64,000 bases of DNA from CAVROP01 sp050008495. Its GTDB lineage: Bacteria; Acidobacteriota; Terriglobia; UBA7540. A model generated the notes under the pieces. The model was not told the origin of the DNA, made no database searches, and was given only the letters and a program-made list of their open reading frames with translations. Positions 26,519-35,859 of the stretch are shown here, one piece after another. The first letter of the stretch is position 1, and each line of letters starts with the position of its first letter. The position numbers and the translations under genes were made by a program. Where the stretch lies: NCBI GenBank assembly GCA_050008495.1, contig JBEKMN010000003.1, positions 1 to 64,000 on the forward strand. Reading direction: 5' to 3'.

Positions 26519-28675
26519 ATGCAGGATAAGTCACGAAGGGGTTTTCTATCGGGCGTGGCAAGCTTACTGGCGGCGAGCGTGGCGCCTGCTGGGGCGGCGG
26601 GCTTAGCGGTGGAAGCAGGAGAGAAAGCTAGGAGCGCGGGTTTGCAGGCCTCGCACCCCGGCGACCTTCCTGCCCGCGATCGCCGCTTGGAGGTGCGCAC
26701 ACTGGATACGCCGAGGGTGCCTCCTTCCTGCCAATCGCGAGCCGCGTGGGAGGAGCGGGCCGCGAAACTGAGAGAACAGATCCTGGTTGCGGCGGGTCTA
26801 TGGCCACTGCCGGAAAAGACTCCGCTGCGGGCCCAGGTGTTTGACCGCATCGAGCAGGAAGGCTACTCCGTTGAGAAGGTCTATTTCGAAAGTTATCCGC
26901 GCTTCTATTGCACGGGGAACCTCTTCCGTCCTCGCGGTGGGTCCGCTGCACCGCCGTTTCCCGGCGTCCTTTGTCCTCACGGGCACTGGAACTATGGACG
27001 ACTCGAACACAATCCCGGCGACATAGACGGCTGCTCCGTTCCCGCACGCTGTATGAATTTTGCCCTGCAAGGGTATGTGGCCTTTGCCTACGACATGGCG
27101 GGATACAACGACAGCTTCCAGGTACCGCACAATTGGGGCCGCGACATGAAAGCTCCCTGGACCCTGTCGCAGGAAGCGCTTCGCCTGGGTTTATGGGGAG
27201 TCGGCCTGCTGGGGCTGCAGCTTTGGAATTCGATTCGGGGTGTCGACTTCCTGATCTCACTCCCTGATGTGGACCCGCAGCGCATTGCCGTGACCGGCGC
27301 TTCCGGCGGAGGGACGCAGACGTTCCTATTGACGGCTGTGGACGAGCGTGTGCGCGTGGCAGCCCCGGTCAATATGATCTCGCACTTCATGCAGGGAGGA
27401 GACATTTGCGAGAATGCTCCCAACCTGCGCATCGATACGGATAACGTCGAGATCGGAGCCATGGCAGCGCCCCGCCCCTTGCTCATGGTTTCGGCGACCG
27501 GGGATTGGACCTGCGATACTCCTCGAGTCGAGTACCCTGCCGTCCGTGCGATCTACGACCTGTTTGGCGAGAGCGACCGTGTCGCATGCGTGCAGTTCCC
27601 GGCGCAGCACAATTACAACCGTCTCAGCCGTGAGGCCGTTTATCAGTTCTTCGCCCGCTGGCTGAGAAAGGACCCCGTCAAGACATACGCGGAAGGGCCG
27701 AAGGAAAAGGACCAGGACTTCTCGCTTGATCCCGGACGCCTACTGGTTTTCAATCGGCGGCAAGTACCTGCCGAGGCGTGTGATGCCCAACAGCTTGCCG
27801 AATATCTTGTGGCGGGGACGCGCCAAAGGTTGGAGAAATCCGTTCCCCAAAATGCTGTAGAACTGGAGAGGTACCGGAAGCAATTCGGACCGGCGTTCCG
27901 GGTTGCGCTGAAGGCCGAATCGCCAACTCCTGATGATCTGCGGTGGTGGCCTCTGCCGGGTGGACCGGGGGAACGAGACAGTACGTGGCAACATTTGATC
28001 GTTGGGCGCGCCTCTGCTCAAGACCGCATCCCGGCACAGCTAGTGATTCCGCCGGGGCGCTTTACGTTCGCCGCGATGATTGTTCACCCGCAGGGCGCAG
28101 AAGCCGCCCTCGGCTCACCTCGGTCGCCCTCCCCACTGGCGCAAGAATTGAAGAAGCGTGGATGCCTCTTGTTTGCTATCGATGCGTTCCAGACCGGAGA
28201 AGCGGCCGACCCGTCGCGGAAAATGGAACGCCCCTACTTCTCCACTTACAATCGTACCGATGATGCGCAACGAGTGCAGGACATCCTCACGGGTCTCGTT
28301 TACCTCGAAGAAGCCTGGCGGCCCAACAGGATCGCGGTCATTGGCCAAGGCGCGGCGGGACTGTGGAGTCTGCTGGCTCGTCCCTTCTTTCGGACTCCTT
28401 TAGCTTTGGTGGCCGATGTGGCGGGGTTCGACACTGCCGATGACGCCGCTTACCTGGAAAGTCTGCACATTCCACTGCTGCGGCAGGCCGGTGACTTCCA
28501 AACGGCGGCATTGCTGGCATCCCCCTCGCCGCTTCTGCTGCATAACCTTGGCTCGCACTTCTCAAGTGAGCCGTTCGAACACGCTTTCAAGGTTCAAGGT
28601 GTTGCGGATCGGTTGCGAGTGTCTACCCAGGAGTTGTCTGCTGTAGAAATCGCGACGTGGATGACCAAAGTTTAG
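26519..28675 (+). CDS. Tat-exported alpha/beta hydrolase (acetylxylan esterase-like), tandem domains
   Basis: Exported protein of 718 aa starting MQDKSRRGFLSGVASLLAA, a twin-arginine signal, with GGGAGG before the ATG. The first hydrolase domain (about residues 110-390) has the nucleophile Ser262 in VTGASGGGTQ and a late His in FPAQHNYNR. It resembles the acetylxylan esterase/Abhydrolase_7 group that removes acyl groups from polysaccharides. A second alpha/beta-hydrolase-like region (about 500-715) shows IAVIGQGAAGLW, where the nucleophile position is glycine (residue 611), so this half looks inactive. The substrate is unknown; the setting suggests plant-polysaccharide esters. Confidence 0.85.
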   Translation: MQDKSRRGFLSGVASLLAASVAPAGAAGLAVEAGEKARSAGLQASHPGDLPARDRRLEVRTLDTPRVPPSCQSRAAWEERAAKLREQILVAAGLWPLPEKTPLRAQVFDRIEQEGYSVEKVYFESYPRFYCTGNLFRPRGGSAAPPFPGVLCPHGHWNYGRLEHNPGDIDGCSVPARCMNFALQGYVAFAYDMAGYNDSFQVPHNWGRDMKAPWTLSQEALRLGLWGVGLLGLQLWNSIRGVDFLISLPDVDPQRIAVTGASGGGTQTFLLTAVDERVRVAAPVNMISHFMQGGDICENAPNLRIDTDNVEIGAMAAPRPLLMVSATGDWTCDTPRVEYPAVRAIYDLFGESDRVACVQFPAQHNYNRLSREAVYQFFARWLRKDPVKTYAEGPKEKDQDFSLDPGRLLVFNRRQVPAEACDAQQLAEYLVAGTRQRLEKSVPQNAVELERYRKQFGPAFRVALKAESPTPDDLRWWPLPGGPGERDSTWQHLIVGRASAQDRIPAQLVIPPGRFTFAAMIVHPQGAEAALGSPRSPSPLAQELKKRGCLLFAIDAFQTGEAADPSRKMERPYFSTYNRTDDAQRVQDILTGLVYLEEAWRPNRIAVIGQGAAGLWSLLARPFFRTPLALVADVAGFDTADDAAYLESLHIPLLRQAGDFQTAALLASPSPLLLHNLGSHFSSEPFEHAFKVQGVADRLRVSTQELSAVEIATWMTKV

Positions 28676-28723
28676 CTCAACACTGATTGGGACTGGTTGT
28701 CGGACGGACTCAAGACGCTGGCT

Positions 28724-29179
28724 TCACCGTCGCACTTTGCCGAAGAGCGACAACGGCGTTTGGGGCGGGCGGCTAAGCAGACCACCAGCGATCAAGCAGC
28801 CGAACAAGAGGACATGCTGCGCGGCCATCGTCGCAAGGGGCCACCAATAGCGGGTATCGTGCAAGGCGTCCATCGCCAACCGGACGAGCCCTGGGACGTC
28901 GAGGGGCAGCGACACCTCGAAGCTGAAAAGGCTTAGGGTCGCCGCAAATGTTAGCACGCCTAGCAGCGCCGTCTTGCGATGCAGCCGACCGATGACCCAG
29001 CCGGTTGCCACAAGCTTAAGGCAGTTGAGTGTCAGGCTGGCGGTTGCTGCCCAGTGCGCGCCCACTAGGGGCGCCGTCAAGAGAAACAGGGGGCGCTCGG
29101 CGAGGTAGGTTAACGCGATCAGCACCGCCCAGCCTACGGCAAGTGGCCGCAACGCCATCCATAACCAGCGCCGTACCAT
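28724..29179 (-). CDS. Hypothetical multi-pass membrane protein
   Basis: A 151-aa frame with about four hydrophobic segments (residues about 8-24, 28-46, 50-66 and 112-136) and a basic N-terminus (MVRRWLWMALRP). I do not recognise a family. It converges with the hydrolase gene, with stop codons about 50 bases apart. No cofactor or catalytic motif is seen. Confidence 0.6.
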   Translation of the reverse strand: MVRRWLWMALRPLAVGWAVLIALTYLAERPLFLLTAPLVGAHWAATASLTLNCLKLVATGWVIGRLHRKTALLGVLTFAATLSLFSFEVSLPLDVPGLVRLAMDALHDTRYWWPLATMAAQHVLLFGCLIAGGLLSRPPQTPLSLFGKVRR

Positions 29180-29283
29180 AACCGCAGTCTAACCCAGAAT
29201 CTGTCTCGTTGGACTGGCACCTCTCTCAGACGCCAGGCTAAGGCGACGAAGTTCGTCAATCTGAGATCTGAAAAGGGAGGAAA

Positions 29284-30081
29284 TTACTGGCTCTGGGTGC
29301 GGAAGTCCAAGAGCGTTCCGGCGCTCAGGCGAAAATTCCCCTGGCTATCCGTCAGCACAGAAACATACCTCGCGCCGCCATCCGGTGCCCGGCGGGACCG
29401 GGCTTTGATAGAGTCTGAGGGCGTTTTGCCCCCTTGCGGGTAGTCTCCGTTGCTTTCGGCCTTCTCGCCCACCCGGCCTGCCCCGCCGTGCGAAACGGGA
29501 CCTCCCTGCCCACCGCCCGTCCCAGGGTGCGGTCCGCGGAGGCCCTGGGTGCGCTGCGGCGTGGGTTGCGTTGAGTTCGGTTCAGTTGCCGTGTCCGATC
29601 GTTGGCCCGGAGTCCAAATTACCGAATGGATAACTGCGTTCAGCCGATAAATGTTCGCGCCGCTCGTCAAGCGATCGAAGACGATGGCTATCTCGGAGCC
29701 CTTTTGACCCTTGCCCACACTCTGCGGTCGTACGCCGGTGACCCGGCCCACTAGCCGGTCGCCTTCGTGCACAACCGTCCGTCCTCCCTGCTTGAGATTC
29801 CCGGCGACGCGCACAACAATCCCGTCCCCAGTTCGCGTCGCCAGCACGTCCAGCGCGGTTTGCAGTTCGGCAACAAGCTTGGTCCCCGGTCGCACCCTCG
29901 CAGGGCTCGGCAGCGTGGAGGCCGCCTGCGATGGGCTGTCGACCTGCACGAGATCAGCATGGCCGGCGAATGCCAACGTGGAAAGCTCGCCTGGCAGGGC
30001 TATCAAAAGCCCCAACCCGACCGCAAAGAAAGACCGGCTTGGTCCGCGGATTCGCACTTTCGCCGGCACAGCATGCCCCAT
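29284..30081 (-). CDS. Secreted hypothetical protein with TrbI/VirB10-like beta domain
   Basis: A 265-aa protein with an N-terminal signal or anchor segment (SFFAVGLGLLIALPGELSTL). A central beta-rich region follows (RPGTKLVAELQTALDVLATR, VHEGDRLVGRVTGVRPQS, SEIAIVFDRLTSGANIYRLN). It resembles the 'maximum/minimum value, cover' pattern of TrbI/VirB10-type barrels in many acidobacterial proteins. After a Gly/Pro/Thr-rich linker the C-terminus reads VLTDSQGNFRLSAGTLLDFR. I start at the ATG at 30081, which has GGAGAGG five bases upstream. Function unknown; I see no secretion genes nearby. Confidence 0.7.
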   Translation of the reverse strand: MGHAVPAKVRIRGPSRSFFAVGLGLLIALPGELSTLAFAGHADLVQVDSPSQAASTLPSPARVRPGTKLVAELQTALDVLATRTGDGIVVRVAGNLKQGGRTVVHEGDRLVGRVTGVRPQSVGKGQKGSEIAIVFDRLTSGANIYRLNAVIHSVIWTPGQRSDTATEPNSTQPTPQRTQGLRGPHPGTGGGQGGPVSHGGAGRVGEKAESNGDYPQGGKTPSDSIKARSRRAPDGGARYVSVLTDSQGNFRLSAGTLLDFRTQSQ

Positions 30082-30429
30082 CGAAACCTCTCCGCTTCGC
30101 GGTCTCACAGGCATCTTGCAACAAAACCCCTTCGCACCACAAGCCGATATCAGCGGCGCCAATCCGTCGATAACTTGAGGGTATACCGCGAGGACGTAGG
30201 GGCGAGGCGCCGCCTCGCCCCTACAGGCAGCACCCTCCGGATCAACGTTAGCATGTCACTCGAAGGTTATCCCCAGAAACGATGACGGATATCGTGGGTC
30301 GACAACGTCGCGCCAAGGGGGATCTGTACTGACAGGTCTATGTGGTCGAGTACTCAAGAGACACGACGCCCCTTCTGTAGACTTTGTGGGAAGAGAGCTA
30401 TAAGGAATGGGCAACTGCAAATCAACACT
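30082..30429. other. Intergenic stretch with perfect GTAG hairpin
   Basis: It contains the palindrome at 30196-30224. Apart from that I see no gene or recognisable signal before the next coding region. Confidence 0.5.
30196..30224. repeat. Perfect 29-bp GTAG-footed palindrome
   Basis: Arms GTAGGGGCGAGGCG and CGCCTCGCCCCTAC are exact reverse complements around a single C. The foot is GTAG/CTAC. There is no following T-run. Confidence 0.75.
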
Positions 30430-31689
30430 TCACTGGAGCTGATCCAACAGCCTATTTGCATCGGTCAGCAACAATTGAGGTGCGGCTCCGGAGATATGCT
30501 TTCCGGTCTGAGCGTTAACCTCGTTGATAAAGGCCTTTAAGAAGCCTTCGGCCGTTTTCTTGTCACCTCCGGCGGCGGCATTGGAAGCAGCAGTGATCTT
30601 GTTTGAAAGGACCTTCGCCATGCCCTTGCCGTCGATCAGGTCCAGGACCAACATATACCTGATGTCGTCGAGCGTGCCCTCATACGTCCCAGCCGTAGTC
30701 CCAATTTCTGGTGACTCCAAGGCCGGAGAGTCTTGGCGTTGGTCCTTAGAGTCTGCATCGATGGGATCGAGTATCCCAACAGGCTCAGTTACAGGTTCGC
30801 CTGAGGCTTTGAGGTACTCCGGCTCAGCGACGGCTTCGCCGCCCGTCACAGGCAGTGTTGGGGAGGGCGGTTCAGCGGTCAGTTGAACAGAGGCAGGGGT
30901 CTCCTCTCTGTGGAGGTCCTCCCCCTGTTTCTCACTGGGGCTTGGAGGGACTGCATCCGCAGCCACCTTTTCTGTTGGGGCTATTTCTTCCGTCGGCTCC
31001 GTCGGAGTCGCCGGTTGGGCAACAGAAACGGGAACTGGTGGCACAGGAGGGACAGAGGTGGACATGACGAGTTTTCCACGAGAAGCGGCAAGCCCCAAAG
31101 GCTTGCCGAACGACTGGTTCACAAGGTCTTGGAGTCGTTCCCACTCCTCATCCTCCAGATTGTCGTGAAAACTGACGAATTTCACAAACCCCGAGAAGAC
31201 GTGCTGCCCTCGAGCAAGGGCGTCAGCATCCGGATGTGTGTCAGGCCAACCTGTTCCGGCGATACTATCGCGTAGTTCTCGCGCTTTTTCCTGACACTGT
31301 AACAGTGGGGTAAACTCAATGCCGTTTACGTGAGTGATCGTGAGGACCTTCTCCAACTCTCCGCACGCCGCTTGCTGAATGTTCCGGTGCGCAGTTTGTT
31401 TCGCGACTACATCCGACACAGCCTCCATGAATGCCCGAAGGTCCTTGATCGAGCTGAGTTCTGATGTCCGGGGCAGTGCAGCAATTGGCTCCGAGACCCT
31501 GAGCACGTCGCTCTTAATCGCTTCAAACTGTTCCCCAGAATTCGCAAGTTCCCGAAGCAGGTCGTGAGGCACGGGGCGTCCCACACTGTCCAGCAGTTCG
31601 CCGGCCTCTGGAAGGTGACGGGCCAGGAACTTGAACCTCGTCTCAAGGGCATTCAGTTGATTGATAAGAACTTCGGAAAACGGCGCCAT
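30430..31689 (-). CDS. Hypothetical protein with Pro/Glu-rich linker
   Basis: A 419-aa protein I do not recognise. The N-terminal third is helical (FSEVLINQLNALETRFKFLA, ELANSGEQFEAIKSDVLRV). A low-complexity Pro/Thr/Glu/Val linker follows (about residues 215-330). A short C-terminal helical module (FLKAFINEVNAQTGKHISG, then LLLTDANRLLDQL) closes it. No signal peptide is evident, so it is probably cytoplasmic. The start at 31689 has GAGAGGG upstream; six more codons are possible. The tail module resembles repeats found at the ends of other uncharacterised proteins and may mediate binding. Confidence 0.7.
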   Translation of the reverse strand: MAPFSEVLINQLNALETRFKFLARHLPEAGELLDSVGRPVPHDLLRELANSGEQFEAIKSDVLRVSEPIAALPRTSELSSIKDLRAFMEAVSDVVAKQTAHRNIQQAACGELEKVLTITHVNGIEFTPLLQCQEKARELRDSIAGTGWPDTHPDADALARGQHVFSGFVKFVSFHDNLEDEEWERLQDLVNQSFGKPLGLAASRGKLVMSTSVPPVPPVPVSVAQPATPTEPTEEIAPTEKVAADAVPPSPSEKQGEDLHREETPASVQLTAEPPSPTLPVTGGEAVAEPEYLKASGEPVTEPVGILDPIDADSKDQRQDSPALESPEIGTTAGTYEGTLDDIRYMLVLDLIDGKGMAKVLSNKITAASNAAAGGDKKTAEGFLKAFINEVNAQTGKHISGAAPQLLLTDANRLLDQLQ

Positions 31690-32167
31690 GATTCCCTCTC
31701 TCAGCATTCTCTCCCGTCAACTAGAACGGATATGTTACGCAATTCTCGAGCGAACTGCAATGGAGACTACGGGTGCTGGGTTATGTGTCCAAATCGCTTG
31801 AGTCGTTTCGCTCCAGAAATCCCGCCTCCGGCTGCGCGGCTGGTCCCACAATAGCCACGGTCAGCGGTATCCCTGTTAAGCTCTCGGCCCGGTAGCCACC
31901 TCGATCTTCCATCATCCCCATCTAACTGTGGGGATTACATGGTGATCGCACTGAAGCCACCAAAGCGTCAAGAGTACCAAAGTGCTGATTACATCCATCG
32001 GAACCGGTGATTGCAGCCCCGAGTCGCTTCACTCCCGCGCGTAGATTCGATTCGAGCTTGTAGTGCCGGCATCTTGCTGGTAAGTTTGGATGGCAGAGAT
32101 TGGCCTGTTCGACGCCGAATAATTCATTGTCTCGATCATTCAATTCCTTTCAAGAGGGGAGCTTGTC
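31690..32167. other. Divergent gene-free stretch
   Basis: Lies between two divergent genes. No coding frame or known RNA is evident. A GAGGGGAG ribosome-binding site lies at its right end, before the oxidoreductase start. Confidence 0.4.
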
Positions 32168-33520
32168 ATGCGTACTCAACATTCACGGCGACAATTCTTA
32201 AAGAGTAGCGCTGCCGGGGCGGGGAGCCTGCTTGCCGGCAAAGCGGTTTTGCTGGATGGCGAGGCGTTTGCGTCCGCGCCCAGGCCGGTGCCGCCCAGCG
32301 ACCGCGTGCGCTTCGGGATGATCGGCATCGGCATGCAAGGTTCGGGGTTGCTGCCCGCCGCCATTTCACTTCCCGGCATCGAGTGCGCCGCCGCCGCCGA
32401 CCTGTACGACGGCCGCCACACGCTGGCCAAAGAGCTCACGGGCAATCCGAGCCTGCCGACTACGCGCCGCTACCAGGAACTGCTCGACCGCAAGGACATC
32501 GACTGCATTGTGGCGGCGGTGCCCGATCACTGGCACCGGCGAGTGGTGGTGGATGCGTGCAACGCGGGCAAGGACATCTACTGCGAGAAGCCGATGTCGC
32601 ACGCCGCGGGGCAGGGCTTCGACATGGTGGAAGCGGCGGAGCGGAACAGCCGCATTGTGCAGATTGGCTCGCAACGCGTCAGTTCCGTGCTGTGCGCGAA
32701 GGCTCGCGAACTCTACCACGGCGGCGCCATCGGCGAGGTGGAGCATGTGGAGCTCAGCCTGGGACGCAACGATCCCACCGGCGCGTGGGAGTATCCACCG
32801 CCCTTCGATCTTTCGCCGGAGAATCTTGACTGGGACACCTGGCTGAACGACGCCCCGAAAATTCCGTTCGATAAGTACCGGTTCGCACGCTGGCGCTGTT
32901 GGAAAGAGTATGGCACGGGCGTGGGCGGCGACCTGATGGTGCATCTCATCAGCGGCATGCTGGTGACGCTCGGCTGGAACGAGCCGCCGCGCTCGGCTTG
33001 CGCCCTGGGCGGCATTTTCCGCTGGAAGGACGGCCGCAATATGCCGGACCTTCACCTGGTGCTGTTCGATTACCACGGCGTCCCCGTTTACGTCCGGCTG
33101 GGTTTGGGTGCGGAGTCGCCTGAACTGGCCCGCTTCATGGGCCCGAAGGGGATTCTGGATGCGGGAGAGTTCGAACTTCGCCACTCGCCGCAGCGGGGCG
33201 TGGATACTGCTCCCAGCTACTATTCCAGCAGCTTCCCGCAGAAGATGCGCGACGAGTATTTCAAGCAGTGGCACGCCGAGCATGACGTCCCGCCGGGCCA
33301 GGAGCCGCTGATGGATGACACCGTCTATCACGGCAACGATTGGGATGACGTGCGACCCCACTTGTGGAATTACTTCCAGGCGGTGAAGTCGCGCAAGCGG
33401 GTGGTTGAAGATGCGGTCTTCGGCAACCACGCCGCCATCGCTTGCCACATGGCCAACGAATCGTACTTCCGGAAGCAGCCGGTGTTCTGGGACGCCGCGT
33501 CGCGCAGCCTCAAAACCTAG
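32168..33520 (+). CDS. Tat-exported Gfo/Idh/MocA-family oxidoreductase
   Basis: Predicted NAD(P)-dependent sugar or polyol oxidoreductase of 450 aa. The N-terminus MRTQHSRRQFLKSSAAGAGS is a twin-arginine signal, so it probably acts outside the cytoplasm with a pre-bound cofactor. The Rossmann motif is RFGMIGIGMQGSGLL (about residue 48), followed by DIDCIVAAVPDHWHRRVVV and DIYCEKPMSH, which holds the catalytic Lys. The C-terminal domain (GGDLMVHLISGMLVTLGWNE) is typical of the exported subgroup common in Planctomycetota, Bacteroidota and Acidobacteriota. The substrate is unknown. Confidence 0.92.
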   Translation: MRTQHSRRQFLKSSAAGAGSLLAGKAVLLDGEAFASAPRPVPPSDRVRFGMIGIGMQGSGLLPAAISLPGIECAAAADLYDGRHTLAKELTGNPSLPTTRRYQELLDRKDIDCIVAAVPDHWHRRVVVDACNAGKDIYCEKPMSHAAGQGFDMVEAAERNSRIVQIGSQRVSSVLCAKARELYHGGAIGEVEHVELSLGRNDPTGAWEYPPPFDLSPENLDWDTWLNDAPKIPFDKYRFARWRCWKEYGTGVGGDLMVHLISGMLVTLGWNEPPRSACALGGIFRWKDGRNMPDLHLVLFDYHGVPVYVRLGLGAESPELARFMGPKGILDAGEFELRHSPQRGVDTAPSYYSSSFPQKMRDEYFKQWHAEHDVPPGQEPLMDDTVYHGNDWDDVRPHLWNYFQAVKSRKRVVEDAVFGNHAAIACHMANESYFRKQPVFWDAASRSLKT

Positions 33521-33682
33521 CAGGACAATCGCCGAGGGGCAGGGTGGAGCGGGCCATGGCCCCTGCCCGGGTAATAGCCTAGCTTGATATGCACCGGCCC
33601 CTTGCCCGCCGCCCGCGCGCAGGGCGGCGAGTTCTGCTGCCGGGGGTTGGAAACCTCCGCCGCAACTGCCGATCGTCTTCCA

Positions 33683-35845
33683 TTACTCTTCCAGCAAAAG
33701 CATGATTTCGACGTTGGGATATAACTCCAGAACCTTCCACGGACCGTCACTCGACACCGGTATGCTTTGATCTTCCGGAACGACGGTTACCTTCTGAAAG
33801 GGAACCACCCCCGCATTCAGGCGCAGGTGAATGTACTGGGGATGATAACGGGCCATCGCCGTCGCGTGCCAGGACAGGTCATCCACAATATGCGCCAGGA
33901 GGCGGCCCGCTTGTTTCCGCAAAAAAACAAAGTAGCGGCCGGGGTCCTCCGCGATCGTCCAAACCGGCTCTCCAATCGCCTCCTTCCAAAGCTCAGCAAG
34001 GACTTCGGGAGACTCCGCGAAAGCGGACTCCGTAACGGTCGCGAAGTACGCGGTGCCGGCTCCCACCCGGTTGCTGGCCAGCACGGGCAGAGATCCTTCT
34101 GTTTCCACGTCGCCCCATTGCAGGACGTTGGCGGACCTGGGGCGCACCAGAATCACGGGAGGCTTCAGGCTTACCTGTTTTCCCTTCCGTTCAAGCGCGA
34201 TCCCCTCGAAAGCGACCGGCTCAAGAAAGCCGGCGCCGACCACACCAAAAGCGTCGTCAACCTTCGGGGTGTCGTCGCTTCTTGCCAAGCCTGCTCCCCT
34301 GCCGAAAGCCAAAACCTTGCCGCCCCGCTCCAGAAAGCTGCGAACTTTCTCCCGCTCCACGCTACTCAGGTTCACGCGGTCGGGAATGATCAGGGTGCGG
34401 ATGCCCGCTGGAAGCTCATCCCAGCGCTGCTGATTCGGGCAGTTCACGAGCCGGCAAGGCAGATACCCGGCTTTGCGCAGGCTGGTCTCGAGCGCCAAGA
34501 CCTCCTGTCCGTAGTTAAGAGGTCCGCCCGGCCACACGAGATCTTTCGCATCAGCGGTTCCTAAGATAATACCTACGTCGCAAAAGTTGGTGGTCCCTTC
34601 CAGGTATTCCCGCCTTTGCTTCAGCCATCTCCCGGCCGTCCCAAGGAGTTCAACACATCCCTGGTCGGTCGTCCCATCATGGCCCAGGGCCATAGCCAGG
34701 TAGAGGTTGATCCCTCCACCTAGCGTCAGCGCCGCCGCGCTGGCGATGTGGTCCTCGCTCCGGTTCGTCTTCAGTGGTCCGCTACCGAGTGGAGTGAACC
34801 AATCATCGGAAACCAGATATCCGCCCTCTACGGGTTTGGCGTATTGTGAGAGCTTTGGGACCGCGTCCTGCTGGGACTTCTCATCGTGAAGTTCTGCGCT
34901 AAAGTAGTCCGCCGGTCCCGCCAGGCCGATGGCCCAGCGAGGTCCGGAGCCTACCGGATCGGAAGCGCCATTGTAAGTAACCACGGCCGAGGGCTTCGTC
35001 TTCCTCATGTAGGCCGCGACTTCCTGGATCCAGTTGGCCACCGAATCCACCGCGAAACGCCGCCGCTCTTCCGCAGTGGCCTCCTCTGCGGTCTTGCCGT
35101 ATTGCTTGCGGAAGGCTGCCTGGGTCCAGGGATCAGAGGAGAAGGTGGGGTAGTTGGGCACGTCCAGCCAAAGCCCGTCGACGTCATAATTCACGAGCAA
35201 TTCCTCGATCTGCTGGAGCACCTTCTCATGGAACGGCGAATACATGCTCAAGAGGTTCTCCGCCCAGGGAGAGGGAAAGGTGATGGGGTTCCCACGTTCG
35301 TCCCGGCACGCCCACTGCGCAAATTCCGGATTACCGTCGTAGAAGATATTGAAATAAATGATCAATTTCAAATGGGCGCGCCGGCATTCCGGCGCGAGAT
35401 CCGCCAGAAAATCCCGTTGAGTCACGAAATGGGTGGTCTTCGTCTTGCGAAAGACCAGGCCGTCAATCCATTTGTCGTACCAGATGATGTCAGCCATTCC
35501 GGCGCTCTTGGCGTCCGCCACCAACTTCTTCGCGTCAAAGCTCTTCCCAATGCCGTTCGCCCACTCTTTCACCGAAAAGCCATGGTGCTCCGGGTCCTTG
35601 ATGAACCCCACCATCAAGGTCAATTGAGGAGGACGGTAAAAGTCGATGGGGTTGGCCGTCTCGGCCGAGCCACGACCGTGCGCGACCGGCCTATTGAATT
35701 CGTCACCGCGATGGAATAAAGACGCGGCACGAACGGAGAGGAACGGCGGCAGCGCGGCGACTGCGCCGAGAAACGTGCGCCGATCGAATTGGCGGGTGGC
35801 CGCGCAACTTGCCGGTTGTGTTACGTGCCCTTTTGCCGTGTTCAT
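33683..35845 (-). CDS. Tat-exported putative glycoside hydrolase (GHL6/GH29-like barrel)
   Basis: A 720-aa exported protein. The N-terminus has the Tat motif DRRTFLGAVAALPPFLSVRA. A TIM-barrel-like region follows (about residues 70-420): MADIIWYDKWIDGL, HLKLIIYFNIFYDGNPEFAQ, VNYDVDGLWLDVPNYPTF (the Asp in DGLWLD sits where GH29/GHL6 proteins have their nucleophile) and SAVVTYNGASDP. After this comes an amidotransferase-like, beta-galactosidase-trimerisation-type domain (about 430-600: RTLIIPDRVNLSSVEREKVR, SFLERGGKVLAFGRG) and a C-terminal beta domain. I start at 35845, with AAAGGA upstream; the 63 upstream codons run through intergenic repeats. The activity is unknown; alpha-fucosidase-like or another exo-glycosidase is possible. 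Confidence 0.8.
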   Translation of the reverse strand: MNTAKGHVTQPASCAATRQFDRRTFLGAVAALPPFLSVRAASLFHRGDEFNRPVAHGRGSAETANPIDFYRPPQLTLMVGFIKDPEHHGFSVKEWANGIGKSFDAKKLVADAKSAGMADIIWYDKWIDGLVFRKTKTTHFVTQRDFLADLAPECRRAHLKLIIYFNIFYDGNPEFAQWACRDERGNPITFPSPWAENLLSMYSPFHEKVLQQIEELLVNYDVDGLWLDVPNYPTFSSDPWTQAAFRKQYGKTAEEATAEERRRFAVDSVANWIQEVAAYMRKTKPSAVVTYNGASDPVGSGPRWAIGLAGPADYFSAELHDEKSQQDAVPKLSQYAKPVEGGYLVSDDWFTPLGSGPLKTNRSEDHIASAAALTLGGGINLYLAMALGHDGTTDQGCVELLGTAGRWLKQRREYLEGTTNFCDVGIILGTADAKDLVWPGGPLNYGQEVLALETSLRKAGYLPCRLVNCPNQQRWDELPAGIRTLIIPDRVNLSSVEREKVRSFLERGGKVLAFGRGAGLARSDDTPKVDDAFGVVGAGFLEPVAFEGIALERKGKQVSLKPPVILVRPRSANVLQWGDVETEGSLPVLASNRVGAGTAYFATVTESAFAESPEVLAELWKEAIGEPVWTIAEDPGRYFVFLRKQAGRLLAHIVDDLSWHATAMARYHPQYIHLRLNAGVVPFQKVTVVPEDQSIPVSSDGPWKVLELYPNVEIMLLLEE

Positions 35846-35859
35846 GAGGATGTATCCTT

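Noticed and set aside
30196..30224. Intrinsic terminator
   Set aside because: A perfect stem but no T-run on either side; it fits the GTAG-footed hairpin group instead.
32366..33448. Minus-strand open frame opposite the Gfo/Idh/MocA gene
   Set aside because: Antisense shadow with His/Arg-rich composition and no domain.
33535..33580. Bidirectional terminator between convergent genes
   Set aside because: GGGCAGGG/CCCTGCCC and GGGCCATGGCCC stems are present but without T-runs; too weak to call.
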